Shown: positions 35,123 through 47,734, counted from the stretch's first letter. The stretch: DNA of 64,000 nucleotides from Guadua angustifolia (GCA_036346375.1 CM070508.1:23442852-23506851); one strand, 5' to 3'. Notes: generated by a model from the sequence alone, not told the origin. Program-made: numbers and translations.

Positions 35123-35967
35123 TTCCAGGCGCTATATAATGGTTTATATACTAGGATGGGAAGCGCGCTACGCTGCGCCGATTAGGCGTACTATTTAAAT
35201 TTCTATGTATTAGGAGCATGGTTATATTTAAAACCATAGCGAGAAGAGGGCAGCAATATCTATAGCCCAAGCAGCATAGAGATTAAGACAATGTTATTTT
35301 CATGTAGAACCACGCAGAACACATACGAACCTAAATGAAATAGCTAAAGCAAGGTACCTAGCCACATGCATGTTTCTTAAATCTGAAGGAAGCACTATAA
35401 TATATGGCTGGGAATAGGATCCATAAAGGGAAGCAGCTGCATTCTATATTAGCCATAACATATGAGCAATATCCCCATACCCAAATCCAATTCATTAAAC
35501 AGCTAGCCTAGAAAAGAAAAGGACCGCATCACTGAACTGTGTAACACGATTGGCTCACTTCTTCGTGAATCCATATCAAATGGATTTAGTGCAAACTAAC
35601 AATGCTATCCATTAACTATAGGAGGAGCATCTGTATATATGCTTCATATCATAATTTTTTTTCAAGGAAATAACAATAACAAACCATAACTCTGATATTT
35701 CAGCAATACAGAAAGAGTAAGAAAAGGTGCACCAAATCTAGATGCCCTATTACAGGCCTAGTATGTCTGATGAAAGAATTCATTAGAATAGGAAAGAAGT
35801 CCAACAGGTTGGTTAAGTAAGCTCAAAGCAGCTCTAATACCCTCATCAGTGACCAACAACAACATACCATGTAATTATGCACCTATACTAAGTAGTAATA
35901 AATAATTAGGTAATCATCACTTCAAAACCGAATGAAGTCATTTCTAATCAGGGAAAAAGGCACTCAC

Positions 35968-36239
35968 CCAAAAGAGATGACTCCGTTGCAGGGGCAAGAA
36001 AATGAGACACAGAAAGCTCCTGAATATGATATGATCCCATGAGCTATAGCAAATAGCAAATGCCGTTGTCAGAAACATTCATGTCTAGGGGGTAATTAGA
36101 ACTTTTGTATGGGAACGCTAAAATGCAAGGAAGCTTACACCACACGACTGGTAGATGTGACTCGTGCTTGGTTGATCGCCTCCAATCTCAATTGTATAAA
36201 CCTTTGTTTTGAGATCATTAGATGCTTTACCCAGAGCAT
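35968..36239 (-). pseudogene. Two unidentified captured exons
   Basis: Exon 36239-36139 (101 nt, acceptor TTCAG, donor GTAAGC) reads DALGKASNDLKTKVYTIEI then GGDQPSTSHIYQSCG. The next exon, 36019-35968 (52 nt, acceptor TTCAG, donor GTGAGT), continues in phase with ELSVSHFLAPATESSLLG. Good splice sites and phase suggest a real source gene, which I do not recognise. Confidence 0.45.
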
Positions 36240-36324
36240 CTGAACAACACGATTAAGTTTTTTTGATCACGTATAGTACTTGGAACAAGTTATACATAAT
36301 AGGCGAAGCTATTTAGTTATTTAC

Positions 36325-36372
36325 CCATGATCCAAAGCTTGTGCAGCAGTTATACGCTTTCGAGGATTATAG
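36325..36372 (-). pseudogene. Captured CDK8/CDKE-like kinase exon
   Basis: A 48-nt exon between acceptor TTTTAG and donor GTAAAT encodes YNPRKRITAAQALDH. This closely matches the subdomain XI segment of plant cyclin-dependent kinase E (CDK8, a Mediator kinase). Only this one short exon was recognised, so it cannot make a kinase. Confidence 0.6.
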
Positions 36373-36465
36373 CTAAAATAGGAGGAATACCAGGGTTATC
36401 AAAACCAATGTAGAGGAGTACAAAAAAAAGAAAGGAAGAAATGACCATGAACCAATGTTTTGTTA

Positions 36466-37275
36466 AATTTGCTGATAAAGATGATTTGGTGAGATAATAT
36501 CTAACTTGTTGAGTGGCAATTGAAAGAGATAACAGTAAAATACCATATACAGCCCAATTCTGGGTTGGAACTGCGGGTTGTGTCCAACTCAACATCGTAA
36601 TTAACTTTGTTGTTTCCATGCTAATTAACATGTAGTCACACCACCAAAAAGCAGGCTGCAGGCCATGCTACATCTAGAGCCAATTTTGGCGTGTAAATAG
36701 ACAAGTAGAGCTCAAAGTTCATATATACATATACAGGGAGAGGACACGCCAACCTCACCGTCATAAATAATATAAACCAGCTAAAATGCGAACTATTCAA
36801 CAGACTCTAGCTGGTCACCGCCATGTCTATCACATGTTATATCGAAAATCTAAAGACAATGCATGTAAATAAAACATAAGTACAATTGTTTGTTAATTTG
36901 TTAGCAAATCTGATAGTGCAGTTGTTTGTTAATTTGTTAGCAAACCTGATCTTTCTCATGGTTATAGCATATCAGCTCCTACAATGTGAAGCTAAGTTGC
37001 CAACAGATGAAAATAAGGAATCAATTTTTAGGCAAATTTAGTGCATAGCATCGTACATACCATCTCATGAGAATGTCAACCGCAATGAATAGTTTCTCAC
37101 CTTAGAGAACTTCCTATCTGAGTGACAGGATTAACAGACTTAATTGATGAACAAAACCAATTGATTAAAGGAAAATTTGCTGATAAAGATGATTTTGTGA
37201 AATAATACCTAACTTGTTGAGTGGCAATAGGAAGATGTTACAGTAAAATACCATATACAGCCCAATTCTGGGTTT
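36466..37275. repeat. 101-bp direct repeat pair within H4
   Basis: Positions 36466-36566 recur at 37174-37275 with few differences (TTGCTGATAAAGATGATTT ... CAGCCCAATTCTGGGTT). The copies lie about 700 bp apart in non-coding sequence. Confidence 0.8.
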
Positions 37276-37715
37276 TAAGAAATTGCTGGAACACCTTTAC
37301 CTGTAAGACACAAAGAAAACAATACTTGACAGTTCATACTGTAAAAAATTAACATGTATCTTTTCATTTTGGCAAGATAGAAAACAATAAGATTTTAAAT
37401 GAGCAGCAAAGTAACAATCATACTGTGTTTAATCAAAGGAACACACATATTCATAACATTGAATAAGTACGTGAAGGCTGAGAAAGGAATGCTATGCTAG
37501 TGATAGGGTGAGGTTAGAAACCATACTGATTTTCTTTTTAGTAGCATTTAGAGAGACAACTGCATCTTTTCACTTCTGCTCACTTCTTTTCTTTAAACTG
37601 TTGCAGTAAGTGAACACATATTCCTCAAAAAATAAGTAAGCACATCAATAGATTCTAAATTAATCACCAAGTTCGTTGTGCTCACAAATGAAGAAAAGAA
37701 AAGATAGCCTTACAT

Positions 37716-37770
37716 AGCAGCCACGAAAACAGCAAAAATCAAGAGACTTATTCCAAACACATACGTCAAT
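37716..37770 (-). pseudogene. Captured exon with a hydrophobic segment
   Basis: A 55-nt exon (acceptor TTGTTTCAG, donor GTAAGG) encodes LTYVFGISLLIFAVFVAA, a membrane-spanning-like stretch. The source gene is not recognised. Confidence 0.4.
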
Positions 37771-38295
37771 CTGAAACAAAGGAATTAGGCATCTATAAAT
37801 CATGCACGAACAACGAAAATTATTATAACCAAGTAGCTTAATGGAAAACCCAATCTCATCCTTAGAAATTGAAGAATTCTATGAAAAACATACCCAATAT
37901 GACTGACCGATCTCTGAAAGGCGTGCATCCTCTGTAGGCTCTAATTAGCCGAAGCATGACTGATCTAATTTCAGAAAATATGGATTCTCTGCATGTTCTA
38001 ACTATATCATGTAGACCTCTCCATCGAGGATATGTACATGAACTTATATTGCTTTCATATACCTTGATGTCCTTTTCACGGTGATGCAATTGTCCATTGG
38101 ACATGCCCATCTAGTATTCAGTCCTCTTGATATTCCAAATCTAGCACTCAAAGAAAGCATCAAACAAGATGACGCTGCAGCCAAATAGAGAAGAAAAAGA
38201 AAGAGACTGAAATGTAGACAATTCAGGAAAAAAACGATGGCCCATCGTCAACATGTTACCTTCATCAAGGATCTGGCATGCATACAAAGATGTAC

Positions 38296-38403
38296 CTTAT
38301 TGAAAAGAAAAATGATCAACACAAAAATTGAGCCAGGAGCATCATCACCTGAGGTGACTCGACGAACGATTTTGGGCTCTTCATCGTCGTCCTCCTCCTC
38401 CTT
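38296..38403 (-). pseudogene. Captured acidic exon
   Basis: After the acceptor TGTCCTCAG the frame reads KEEEDDDEEPKIVRRVTSG then DDAPG, followed by a hydrophobic run to a donor GTACAT. The protein family is not recognised. Confidence 0.4.
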
Positions 38404-38690
38404 CTGAGGACACCGGAACAAGCATAACATGAAGCTCATCTCATAATCCGACAAGAGGAAATCAAGAAGAGGAATCACCAATTCTTGGTCGCCTCAAATG
38501 AGATTTTAGGTCACCGGGACAGTAAAGATTGCAGCAACCAAGAAAATGATCAATTTTTCTTAGGCCCGTCCAGAAAGAAATAGAAGAGGAAAGGAACAAG
38601 ATGGATAGCATGCAGCCAAAAGTCTTCTCCCACCAACAAAAGGAAAAAAACTGAAAGCGAAGAGCAAAGCAATGGGGAGTCACCAATTAC

Positions 38691-39165
38691 CTGGTTAATT
38701 AACAAATAACGAGAATGCTGATCGACGCTGGTAAGTGGTGGAGCGACCGGAGGCGAGGAACCGAGGCGCTGACCGATCGACGCGGAAGAACAAAACCCAG
38801 GCGGAGGGGCTAAACCGGGAAGAGGCCCGAACCGATGCGGAAGCCGATGCAAAAGCGGACGGCGAGGGCGACAAACCGAGAAGAGGCGTCGCCGAGGCCC
38901 ACGGAACAACTGCGGCTGGAAGAAGACGGCAACAAGGCTGAGGCGGAGCTGAGCGGCGAGCGAGGACGGAGGCCGCGATGCGGAGCAAACGAGACGGACG
39001 CAGAAACCAAGACGCCGGGCGAGGCTTCTCGAAGACGCGGCGGAACCACTGAAGACGGGTCGTCGAGGGGAGGCACGCATGGAGGACGTGGACGGCTGGA
39101 TCATGACCGATGCAAGGATCGACGGACGCACACATCCGGGTGATGTGGCCACCCTGGCTGAGCTG
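38691..39165 (-). pseudogene. GC-rich leader exon of H4
   Basis: A GC-rich stretch open in several frames on the minus strand, ending at the splice donor AACCAG/GTAATT (38691). Its composition suggests a 5' UTR or first exon captured from a host gene. The 200-codon frame over it (38550-39152) runs through the donor, so I do not treat it as a protein. Confidence 0.4.
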
Positions 39166-39388
39166 CAATTCTCCCAGCTTTAATAGATAAGTTATAAGTT
39201 ATTATTAGTAGCCAAAATTAAAAAAGAAATCTAGACTACAATTTCTAGGTTTGATTATTTGATCAGTTTACACCACATCTTGTCAAGCTGTAGCCTATAT
39301 ACCATCGGGAAAAAAAAAGCTGCAGCCTATATAAATGTATCATTGTGCATCTCTGACCCCTTTTTATAAAACATTTGTAAATTTTTTA

Positions 39389-39494
39389 GGCTCTGTTTGG
39401 ATGAGTAGTAATTCTTTGAGAGGTTTTAGGATTTAGTTAAATTTAAACTAGATCCTAAAATATTATAATGAAATACTGCTAATCCGAACACCCC
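39389..39494. mobile_element. Tourist-type MITE, 106 bp
   Basis: Inverted ends GGCTCTGTTTGGAT and, from the right, GGGGTGTTCGGAT, flanked by TTA on both sides (39386-39388, 39495-39497), the PIF/Harbinger target duplication. Confidence 0.75.
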
Positions 39495-39497
39495 TTA

Positions 39498-40166
39498 GTG
39501 TGTGTTTTTGTCACTACATCAAATCTATGTTTGGGTATTTTTAATAGTCCATATCATTCTCTTTTAGTGTTTTTTTATTCACTACGTCAAATCTATGCCC
39601 CAAACACACTATTATGAGATCATATCATCCTAGTATACATACTTATTGGACCTAATGAAAATTTTGCATATATACGCCAGAAAATCTGAAGTTATTGGGC
39701 CAGAGTAAAACGTGCTGATGGATGACCTGTGGGAGGAGCAGAGAATGAGGAGAAAAGGGCAGGAAATGGAGCTGTCCGGGGTTTCCTCGGTGGAGATCGA
39801 TTAGACGACACAAACACCAACCTTAGCATGTTTTGTCTGCCTCATCCATGTCAAAACCCCGACTCGCCCCAAAAATTGGGAGCAATGACATCACATCACT
39901 TGCATAGTTGCATTTGGCCATTTGCATATGTGAAAAAACAAAATGAGTCGCTTCGATCAGCTGCTTTTTGGAGGGCTGCTTGTGTACACGTCCAGAGGTT
40001 TTGGATGGATGAGGATACTGTCCACTATTGATAAAATGGCAGAGGGCGATGCGCTAGTACTGTTGTGTATTGTTAAGATAATTAGCTGATTAGCCTACGC
40101 CATTGCGTGGTGTAGTATAGGTAGCGTTATTTTTTCCCTTTTTAAAAATTAATACGTCTCTATACC
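39498..40166. other. Unassigned sequence
   Basis: No conserved gene. A 100-codon frame at 39729-40031 has no recognised motif. The last 40 bases are one unit of the AT-rich tandem repeat that continues after the retroposon. Confidence 0.35.
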
Positions 40167-40180
40167 AACTATCAGTCTAA

Positions 40181-41727
40181 GTATTTTATGTCTGGGTTTG
40201 AGGGCGTACCGAGTCTGCCGAAGGTTTCACCAACCGCCCAGCCTTCCCTCCTTCCTGCCTCGCTTCGCCGCCGTCAGGCGTCCGCCCGAGGCTCGCATGG
40301 GCGCAAGGAAGACGACGGCGGGAGTTGTTCTTCCTCCATCCTCTGCGGCGTCGTCCCCTCCCTCTGCGGCCGTTGTTGCCGCGCGGCCTCCGGCCTTGGG
40401 AAGGTTGGATCCGGCTCGGTGGCTGGATCGCTCCTCTCTGCGGATCTATCTTTGTGGGCGGTGGGCCATTGTGCGGGTTTGGGGAGGGCTATGCTCGGGC
40501 AGATGAAGGCCGCACAGGTTCTTCTGCGGTGGCTGCGCGTGCGCCGGCGTGCAGTTGTATGGCGGAATCGGTTGGCCAGCGATGCAAAGAGCGGCAACCG
40601 GCTTAGCGCAGACACATGCGCCGCTTGCGCACCTAGATGTTTCTAGGGTTCCAGAGCGGCGTCGGACGCTGGCGTCCTCTATCCATGGCTCTTGTTGTTG
40701 GTGTGGCTACGATGGCTGCACACCGGCGCGGTGCTTTCATGGTGACTCCTTCTTGGGCAATGGTGAGGTTGGTGGTGTTTGGGCTAACGCCTTGGCGGCT
40801 TCGGCTGGAGCCGACGATGGTAACGACCACGGGTGCCATTGTCTTCCTTGGAAGCGTCGTCGATAACACCTCCACCTCACCGACGGCGGCGTGAAGCGTC
40901 GTTTTTCCTCCGTGGGGCGTCGTGCGGTGCTTCGCTTTGTCTGGTGGTGTCCTGCCTTTGTGGGTCGTTTCGTCACTCGTCGGCAAGTTTGGGTTGTCAC
41001 CGGTGACTACTTTTCGCTTCAGCGTCTTCATCTCTTTCTAACGATGTTCATACATTTCTTTTGACCTATGTCATCTTAGCATCGATTCGCGGATTCGCTT
41101 TTCTTAGGCGGCACAACTCATTTTTTAGATGCACTCTATGGACTTGATGATCGTGTGCCTATTGGCTAGCTCGCGAATCTGTCATCGTAGAGTTGAACAT
41201 CTAAAAATTGTTTGTCTGGCCTTGAGAAGATGGCCGTTGCTATTGGCTAAGATTAAGTGGTATGGCGGCACTAGCTCGGAATGCGGGTGGTTGCAACATT
41301 GGGATCTCCGGTGATTGACTTCGTGGAGAAATCCCTAGGTCTGACCTTAGTTGGTTGTGCCTGGCAATGGTCTTGTTGAAGGCATTGTTTTGTAGTCTGA
41401 GGATTTACTCTCCGAGGTGAAAACCTTTGGTCGGCCTTCCACTGGTTGGATCATGGCAATGGCGGTGCGTGTGCGTATCGAGTCCTTCTTGGAGGCGTTG
41501 TCATTGGAGAGTTTTTATCGCGGTCCAAGTGTTGCTATGATGGTGGATAGCCTTGAAGACAATATTGCGTGATGTAGTTTGCATGACGGTTCCTTTGTCT
41601 TTTCTTGTGTGTGTGTGTTTGGCTGTGTACACCCTAGCTGTGTAGAGGCCGGGAGTCTTCTTAGTATAATTGTATCACCTTGATGTAATTTACTAAGATT
41701 AATAAAAACTTCCTTTATCGAAAAAAA
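40181..41727 (+). mobile_element. GC-rich poly(A) retroposon
   Basis: A 1.55-kb block ends with AATAAAAACTTCC and an A tail (41721-41729). It is flanked by an exact 14-bp direct repeat AACTATCAGTCTAA (40167-40180, 41728-41741), the hallmark of LINE-mediated insertion. The first 700 bp are GC-rich with overlapping frames on both strands. The 3' part has GT-rich phrases and a TGTATCACCTTGATGTAA end resembling grass LINE 3' ends. No RT motif was found, so it may be a 5'-truncated LINE tail, a non-autonomous retroposon or a processed pseudogene. Confidence 0.75.
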
Positions 41728-41741
41728 AACTATCAGTCTAA

Positions 41742-41960
41742 ACCTTTAAAATTTAGGGCTATCAAAATAAGGGCTAGATTTTTTACAATTATTTCAAATT
41801 AATACATCTCTAAGTCAACTATCGAATCTAAGCCTTTAATATTAGAACTCATCAAATCAAGAGCTAGATATTTTTATTTTTTATGACAATAATTTTAAAT
41901 TCTTATATCTATGTCGGTAATGAATTCTAAGCCCTTAAAATTAGAATCCACCAAATTCTT
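41742..41960. repeat. About 90-100-bp AT-rich tandem repeat
   Basis: Diverged units contain TTTAAAATTAGAACTCATCAAA, shortened here to TTAGAACTCATCAAA, followed by AAATTAATACATCTCTA and AACTATCGAATCTAAG. One more unit lies before the retroposon, which therefore inserted into this array. Confidence 0.65.
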
Positions 41961-42430
41961 GTGCGTGAGAATGTCTAGCATGTTTCTTAGCGGCCGTAAA
42001 ACACTTGTCATCAGCTTTATGTAAAAGTATATCGTAGATTCTAGATTATCCGATAGAAAATCCAACGCTCCAATGTAATCGTTACAGTTGTAGCGCTACG
42101 GTTTTCTCTTAAGTAATAGTAGCAGTGCTGCAGTGCGCAAAGATCGAAGTTTTTTGTGTGTGTGTGCGTGTGGTTGCAATGGGTTGCTGATTATTTGTTG
42201 CCAAGTGCCTAATAATGCCCATACAGATTTTCGCCATAGCATAGCGAAGTTTGTTAGGCAGAGCAGAAATAATCCAAATCCATTGTGGATGCTCAGTCTC
42301 TCAGTCTTTATCCCTTCACGTATCGCACTCCAGAATTGATGGTTCAGAATTTATTACCTGAAAAACTAATTTTTAGCGGGAGTACAAAATTCCCGAGCAA
42401 TTTACATGGGAAAGTCTTTTCACATCTTGT
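41961..42430. other. Unassigned sequence
   Basis: No recognisable gene or element end; a short GT-rich run lies near 42155. Confidence 0.35.
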
Positions 42431-43047
42431 TGATGGCAATACATGCATAACAAGGATATTGATCATTTCAATATTTTATGGTCAAAATCTCTCTAAAAAA
42501 TAGGCTCACGTATTAAGGATCCACTTAATATAACGGTTATATCTAAAACCACGATTTAAAGGAAGTCTTATCTCCTTTAGTAACAAACTAATTAGGAGCT
42601 AATGACAAGTTAAGATCAAAGGACGATCATTTGTGAGCAATGACAACCAATCATACAGTTTTATAAGTCTCGACCAAGTAAACTGATCAGAAGACGTAGC
42701 AGTTTTTCATATGATTAATGTGAGAATGATTGTTAGCGCATCTAGCAACTTACGACAGTTGGCCAAAGGAAATAATGGTTAACCAAAGAACGAGACGGTT
42801 CAAGACTTTGTATGAGGACAAGAGGTGCCTATAGTAGTATTAATTGTCACATCTTAAATAGACATAAATAGGATGTCCCTATATGCCCCAAAAGGACAAT
42901 CTCATCCCGATCGGATTGTAATCTAATCTGAATTTATTGTTGTAACATTATTTTTGTCGTCCATAGCAGTAAAGTTCCTACTTGTTTGTGCTCTTTTTAT
43001 TTTTTTTTTTGTAAGTTCGATAGGGACCCTAGGTCCCAATCATGACT
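42431..43047 (+). repeat. 5' LTR of the nested gypsy element
   Basis: Starts TGATGGCAATAC and ends near CAATCATGACT. It is followed by TTGGCACTAGAAGGAGGG, a primer-site region typical of Tat/RIRE2-like elements. Confidence 0.75.
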
Positions 43048-43059
43048 ATTGGCACTAGA

Positions 43060-45210
43060 AGGAGGGCTACGTCAAGTTGAAGATCATTGTCGTGATGTTC
43101 TGGCATCTGTGCCGATGAATGAGGAGAACATATTTGATCTCGTTGACTATGCCAACCTCATGGATGAGGATTGCGTCCCCAAGAAGGTATGCAAATATTA
43201 CTTCTACCTCAAGTATGTTCCTGAGGGATAACTTGCGCCATTTGTAACCCAATTCATTGGGACTGAGATGGCAGTGACAATGTTGTGACCCCTCAAGCAA
43301 CTCCAAGGGTGTGTACTTTCCCATTCATATCTCAACTGGAGAGACAAGTAACCACGACATCGATGCCGTGGCACCCGATTATAATCTCGTTGATGATCTC
43401 AATGTTGAGGTTCTGGCAGAATCATCTTCAGAATATCTACTTTGAGATCTTAACTACTACCCCTCCTATGATAAGGACGGGATGAGAGATCTTAACACCA
43501 TACCATCTCTTTCGCATGTTGAAACTCCAATGGATCATGTTCGCATACTGTCAAATATGATCCTTAACCACCAGACAATGGAAAACAATGAACAAGACCT
43601 CTTGGTCATCCATTCATTGGCCGCCGACCTGCACGAGGCTACTACTAAAATGTAGGGTCTTTCACAATTTTCAAGGTCTGAAACCAGTTCTATGGCAAAC
43701 CACTCTGCCTCTGGATATCGCCATCGCAGCAACAACTATCGTCAAGAAAACGATATGCACCGATAGAGCGTGTTCGAAAGGGTAGGACCAAGTGAGCACT
43801 CTAACTATGGTTAGAGACGACATTGTTCTCCTGATAATCTTGATGAAGGTCATAATATCCGACCACGTCTGAGACCATATAGATAGTGTAAGGCTTTCTC
43901 ATCTGGGCTAAGAGATGTTACCTGGATTAAGAAATTCAAGCTAGAGCATTTGAAGAGTTTTGATGAGACTCAGAATCATACAGTGTTCCTCCAAATCTAC
44001 ATTACCAGCGTCCAGGCTAGGGTATCGATGAGAAAGTAATGGCTAATTACTTACCAACTGTATTAAAGGATCTACTCGGATATAGTTATTTAACCAACAA
44101 GAAAATTCTACTTGTAGTTGGAAAATTTTATGTCATGCTATTTTAAACAACATTAAAATTTGTTATACTAAGCGAGGAAAAGAAGATGACTTACATCGTT
44201 TTCGCCAAACTTCTAGAGAAAATTTGTGTCAAGTTGTTGAGAGATTTGTAGAAGTGTGCAATACTATTCCTAACATTACTGACAATTTAGTTATTCAAGC
44301 ATTTAGGCAGTTTGTGTGCTACAAGAGGTTCACAAAAAAACCTAAGCATCCACCTACTAAAAACCTTTTTAGAGTTATTTAACATGGTTAATCGCTACTC
44401 GGACACTCACAACACAATAGTATGAAACCGTATGGTTGACAAAGGCCATACACCACCACAACCAGGTTTAGAAGGCTCTGACAAGGAATTGAAGAAACCA
44501 ACCAACTACGTTTGAAGATCACAAGGGTAAAGCCAAAAAGAAGAACAAAATAAATCCCTCATCAAGCATCCATGCATAGCGGACTCTTTTCTTCAAGGGG
44601 CTAATTCTGTGCTAGAGAGAATCATAGATGATTCTCCGACCAGGCAGCCGACTGATATGAGAGAGACAATTGCATCGACTAGTGCTTTCTCTTCAACTAT
44701 TAACTTTAAGGAAGCCTTCTCATTTGTCACATCTTGTGTTGACCACATTGGAGGACTTCACTTATACTTCAAGCGACTACCTCCATGAAGTTTTGAGTAA
44801 AACCACTCTTTTTGGTAGTCGCCATCTATCTTAGATTGGAAGAAGAAGATATTATATGGTCATCTCGTCTTGGAGCTTAAGTACATGCTGCCATAATTCC
44901 CATACCTCCGTTATTGCGGGTAAATTGATAGATATGGCAAAAAAATATGAATAGAGGAGAGATGCCAAGGAAAGTTTTGTAAACATGTGAAAAAACATTA
45001 AGGATCAAAATCAAATTTGGCCCAAGGTGAAAATCACTCTCAGGCAAGCGAAAATCCAATTTCACAAAGGAGGTGAAAAGAATGATCCAACCTTCTTGTG
45101 GAATTGATTCCGTTTCATTCATGCAAGGAGACTATCTGGTCAAAGCCCTAGGCGGAAAAATGCCTTGATTCTCTGGGTACTGGATCTTGCTCTCTATACA
45201 GGTTGATTTG
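43060..45210 (+). pseudogene. gag-region remnant of the nested gypsy element
   Basis: Fragments in several frames resemble gag leader and gag, for example LVIHSLAADLHEAT, FSRSETSSMANHSASGYRHR, WIKKFKLEHLKSFDETQNH and FLQIYITSVQARV. The last two match the gag opening of Tat-type elements. Stops are very frequent. No protease, RT or integrase was found in the remaining internal DNA. Confidence 0.55.
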
Positions 45211-47339
45211 CCCAGGATTGTAAGTTCAACCTTCATTAGTTATGGTTTTGGTGTTAATGACAAATCTAATCGTGCGTTAATGACAAATCTAATATTAAGA
45301 TTATCCAATAATGTGATTTTGTTATTAATGACAAATCTTATATTGAGACTAACTTGTTTATTTAGAATATCTTTGATTAGTCTCATCGCATTGAAAAATG
45401 GAAAACCTAAGGTATGTTTGCGTATTCATTCCAATATTAGTTGCATACTTTGGAGTCAAGTTAAAATATGAATGTCCCTATTATATTAACCACAAAACGT
45501 GCATCATATTTCACAATCCATATATCACATGGATGCACATACTTAAGGGGAGTTTGTAGTTTAACTTGATAGTTTCTTTGTATTGATCGATTCTTTATTG
45601 ATACACATAAGGATCAAGACAAAGAAACTAAATCATTGAGTATATATTTGAATTGCCTAGTTATAAGTATACTCATGGTAATATAGGATATACTCCAATA
45701 TGATTAAAGTAAGTATGTGCATATTATATCCAAGTCAATCATATTTATGCACATATACATGTGGAGTTTATTCTATAGTTGATGATTTAGAGTAATGATC
45801 ATTTCCATACAATTTACATATAATGGATCATTACTTTTCATCAACGTGAGTATATGAAAACTTGTGTAGTTGATATATACTCATATCAATTTAAATGATA
45901 ATTTAAATTGAGTTCATTTGTCTCATTAATCATTAAAGAACACTTCATCATGTGTTGATGGTGTTTTGTGATTAATTAAGGACAAATGAATAGTTCTTAA
46001 GTATAATAAAGCATGAGTTGCATTATTGTACTTAAGACACAATTAAATCATTTCAATTGATTTAGGTTGTGCTCAATTGATCTAAAGGCATCCATTATGT
46101 GTTAATGGAGTGCAAGAGATAATTGAGACAACCATGCATCTTGGACTAACTATTTTATGAGTTGTGATTGAATTAGGTCCAAAGATGGATGAGATGATGA
46201 GAACGGGACAAGGACGGCATCATGAGTTGATGGGCGTCAAGAGTGGATCCCGAAGTGGAGTCGAGTGGATATCCCGGGGGAGTATCAAGTGATGATCATA
46301 AAGACCCCAAAGGGGATTGCTTGCGCGGCGGCGAAAGGTATAATTAGATAGGCTAAGGACTTTATAGTCTTTGAGTCTAAGGTTTTTATCGCCGTGCTAT
46401 TAAGAGGGGTCGTTCCCTTTGCTTGAGCTTCATCATGTGTTGATGATCTCATTCCGCGTTCACTCAAGCTCAACCATTTGGATTTGGTTCTTGCATATGG
46501 GTTAACCATTTGGCATGTGTTGCAAATGGGTTAAACTTATGCTTGGTTGTATTTGGTTTTCGCATAATGCTTTGATTTGCATGTGTTGCAAGATGTGATA
46601 AGCTAGTGCGTTGGCTTTTGCGTGAAGTTCACTTTTGCATGTGTTGCATTAGTTGAAGCTTCACGTTTTGGTTCGAAACAAATATTTCTTAAAACCGTGT
46701 GGTTGCTTGGAGCTAAGTTTTGCATGTGTTGCAAAAGGAGAGAGCTCAAGCATGATTTTATGTTGTGTGTTTGTATGGAGCTAGAGGCTTGCATGTGTTG
46801 CGAGTAGAGAGCTCATCGGTTGAATTGGTTTTGGTGTTTAGTTGAAGTTTGGTTTTGGTGTTGCATGGAACTAGAGAATTGCATGTGTTGCAATTAGAGA
46901 GTTCATGCACCTTGAATTGATGTTGCTTGGAGCTAGACTTTTGCATGTGTTGCAAAGAGTAGTGCTCAAGCATGAAATGTGTTTATTGCGTTATTTGCAA
47001 GTTCACAGCGAATAAACTGAGGTTTATGAGTCCGAATTCGAGAGCATGTGAGTAGGGCTTGCAACGGGTGTTGGCAAGTTGACCGGTCTTGTGTTGACCT
47101 TCACATGGCTAGGGAATTAATCTCATAAACTTCGAGTTTGATTTGCTTATCGTTTTGCAAATAGATCTTGAGTTGATTGCGAAATGTGTTTTTGCAATTT
47201 GGTTTAAATTCTTTGAGCATGAGCTAGGTTGGTGCAAATGTGTTTTGCACGTGTGTATGATCATGTGTTGATCATCATATGGCTCAAAGAATAGCATTTG
47301 GTTTTTGGAGAAATGATTTTGGGATTGAAAATCATGTTT

Positions 47340-47700
47340 TCTCTGTGAGACCGGTGCTACCGGTGGTGGTAGCCCGGTGCTACCGGTGGGTGGTAGCACC
47401 GCCCCTCTGGCCGGTGTGAAATTTCCAGAGGGGGTGTTCTTATGCCTCAGGGCCGGTGCTACCGGCCATGGTGGTCTGGTGCTATGGGAGGAGCGGTAGC
47501 ACCGCCGAACCCGGTGTGAAAATTCGAGAGGGTGTGTTTTGAGGTTTGTTGTGGTCGGTGCTATCGTGGCGTGTAGCACCGCTTCTAGTTGGTCGGTGCT
47601 ACGGATTTCTGTAACGGCTAGTTTTGTAGCCGTTGGCCCGTGGGCGGTGCTACAGGTTCTAGTAGGGCGGTAGCACCGGGTTTTCTGCGGGTTTGCCCAT
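47340..47700. repeat. CCGGTGCTACCGG-rich block in the LTR
   Basis: Repeated GGTGCTACCGG and GGTAGCACCG words in both orientations, GC-rich, just upstream of the LTR TATA box. Similar blocks are remembered from grass LTRs. Confidence 0.7.
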
Positions 47701-47734
47701 TTCGACCCCCAACGGCTAGTTTTGGCTTGGAGGC

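Larger units (their letters stand above)
35151..39187 (-). mobile_element. Helitron-like element H4 carrying gene fragments, 4.04 kb
   Basis: The minus-strand 5' end reads TCTATTAAAGCTGGGAG after A (39187). The 3' end has GGCGCAGCGTAGCGCGC, a short GC hairpin, then CTAG before T (35151-35154). Inside are five exon-like segments with good splice signals, all in the element's own orientation, plus a GC-rich leader. No Rep/helicase gene is present, so it would be non-autonomous. Gene-fragment capture is known for grass Helitrons; the call rests on the end signatures. Confidence 0.6.

Noticed and set aside
36350..36631. 93-codon minus-strand frame across the CDK-like exon
   Set aside because: It is in a different frame from the kinase motif and covers intron sequence.
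38550..39168. 200- and 157-codon minus-strand frames
   Set aside because: GC-rich leader of a Helitron-like element; the frame reads through a good splice donor and has no domain.
40188..41031. Several 100-150-codon frames on both strands
   Set aside because: All lie in a GC-rich retroposon, overlap in every frame and show no conserved motif.
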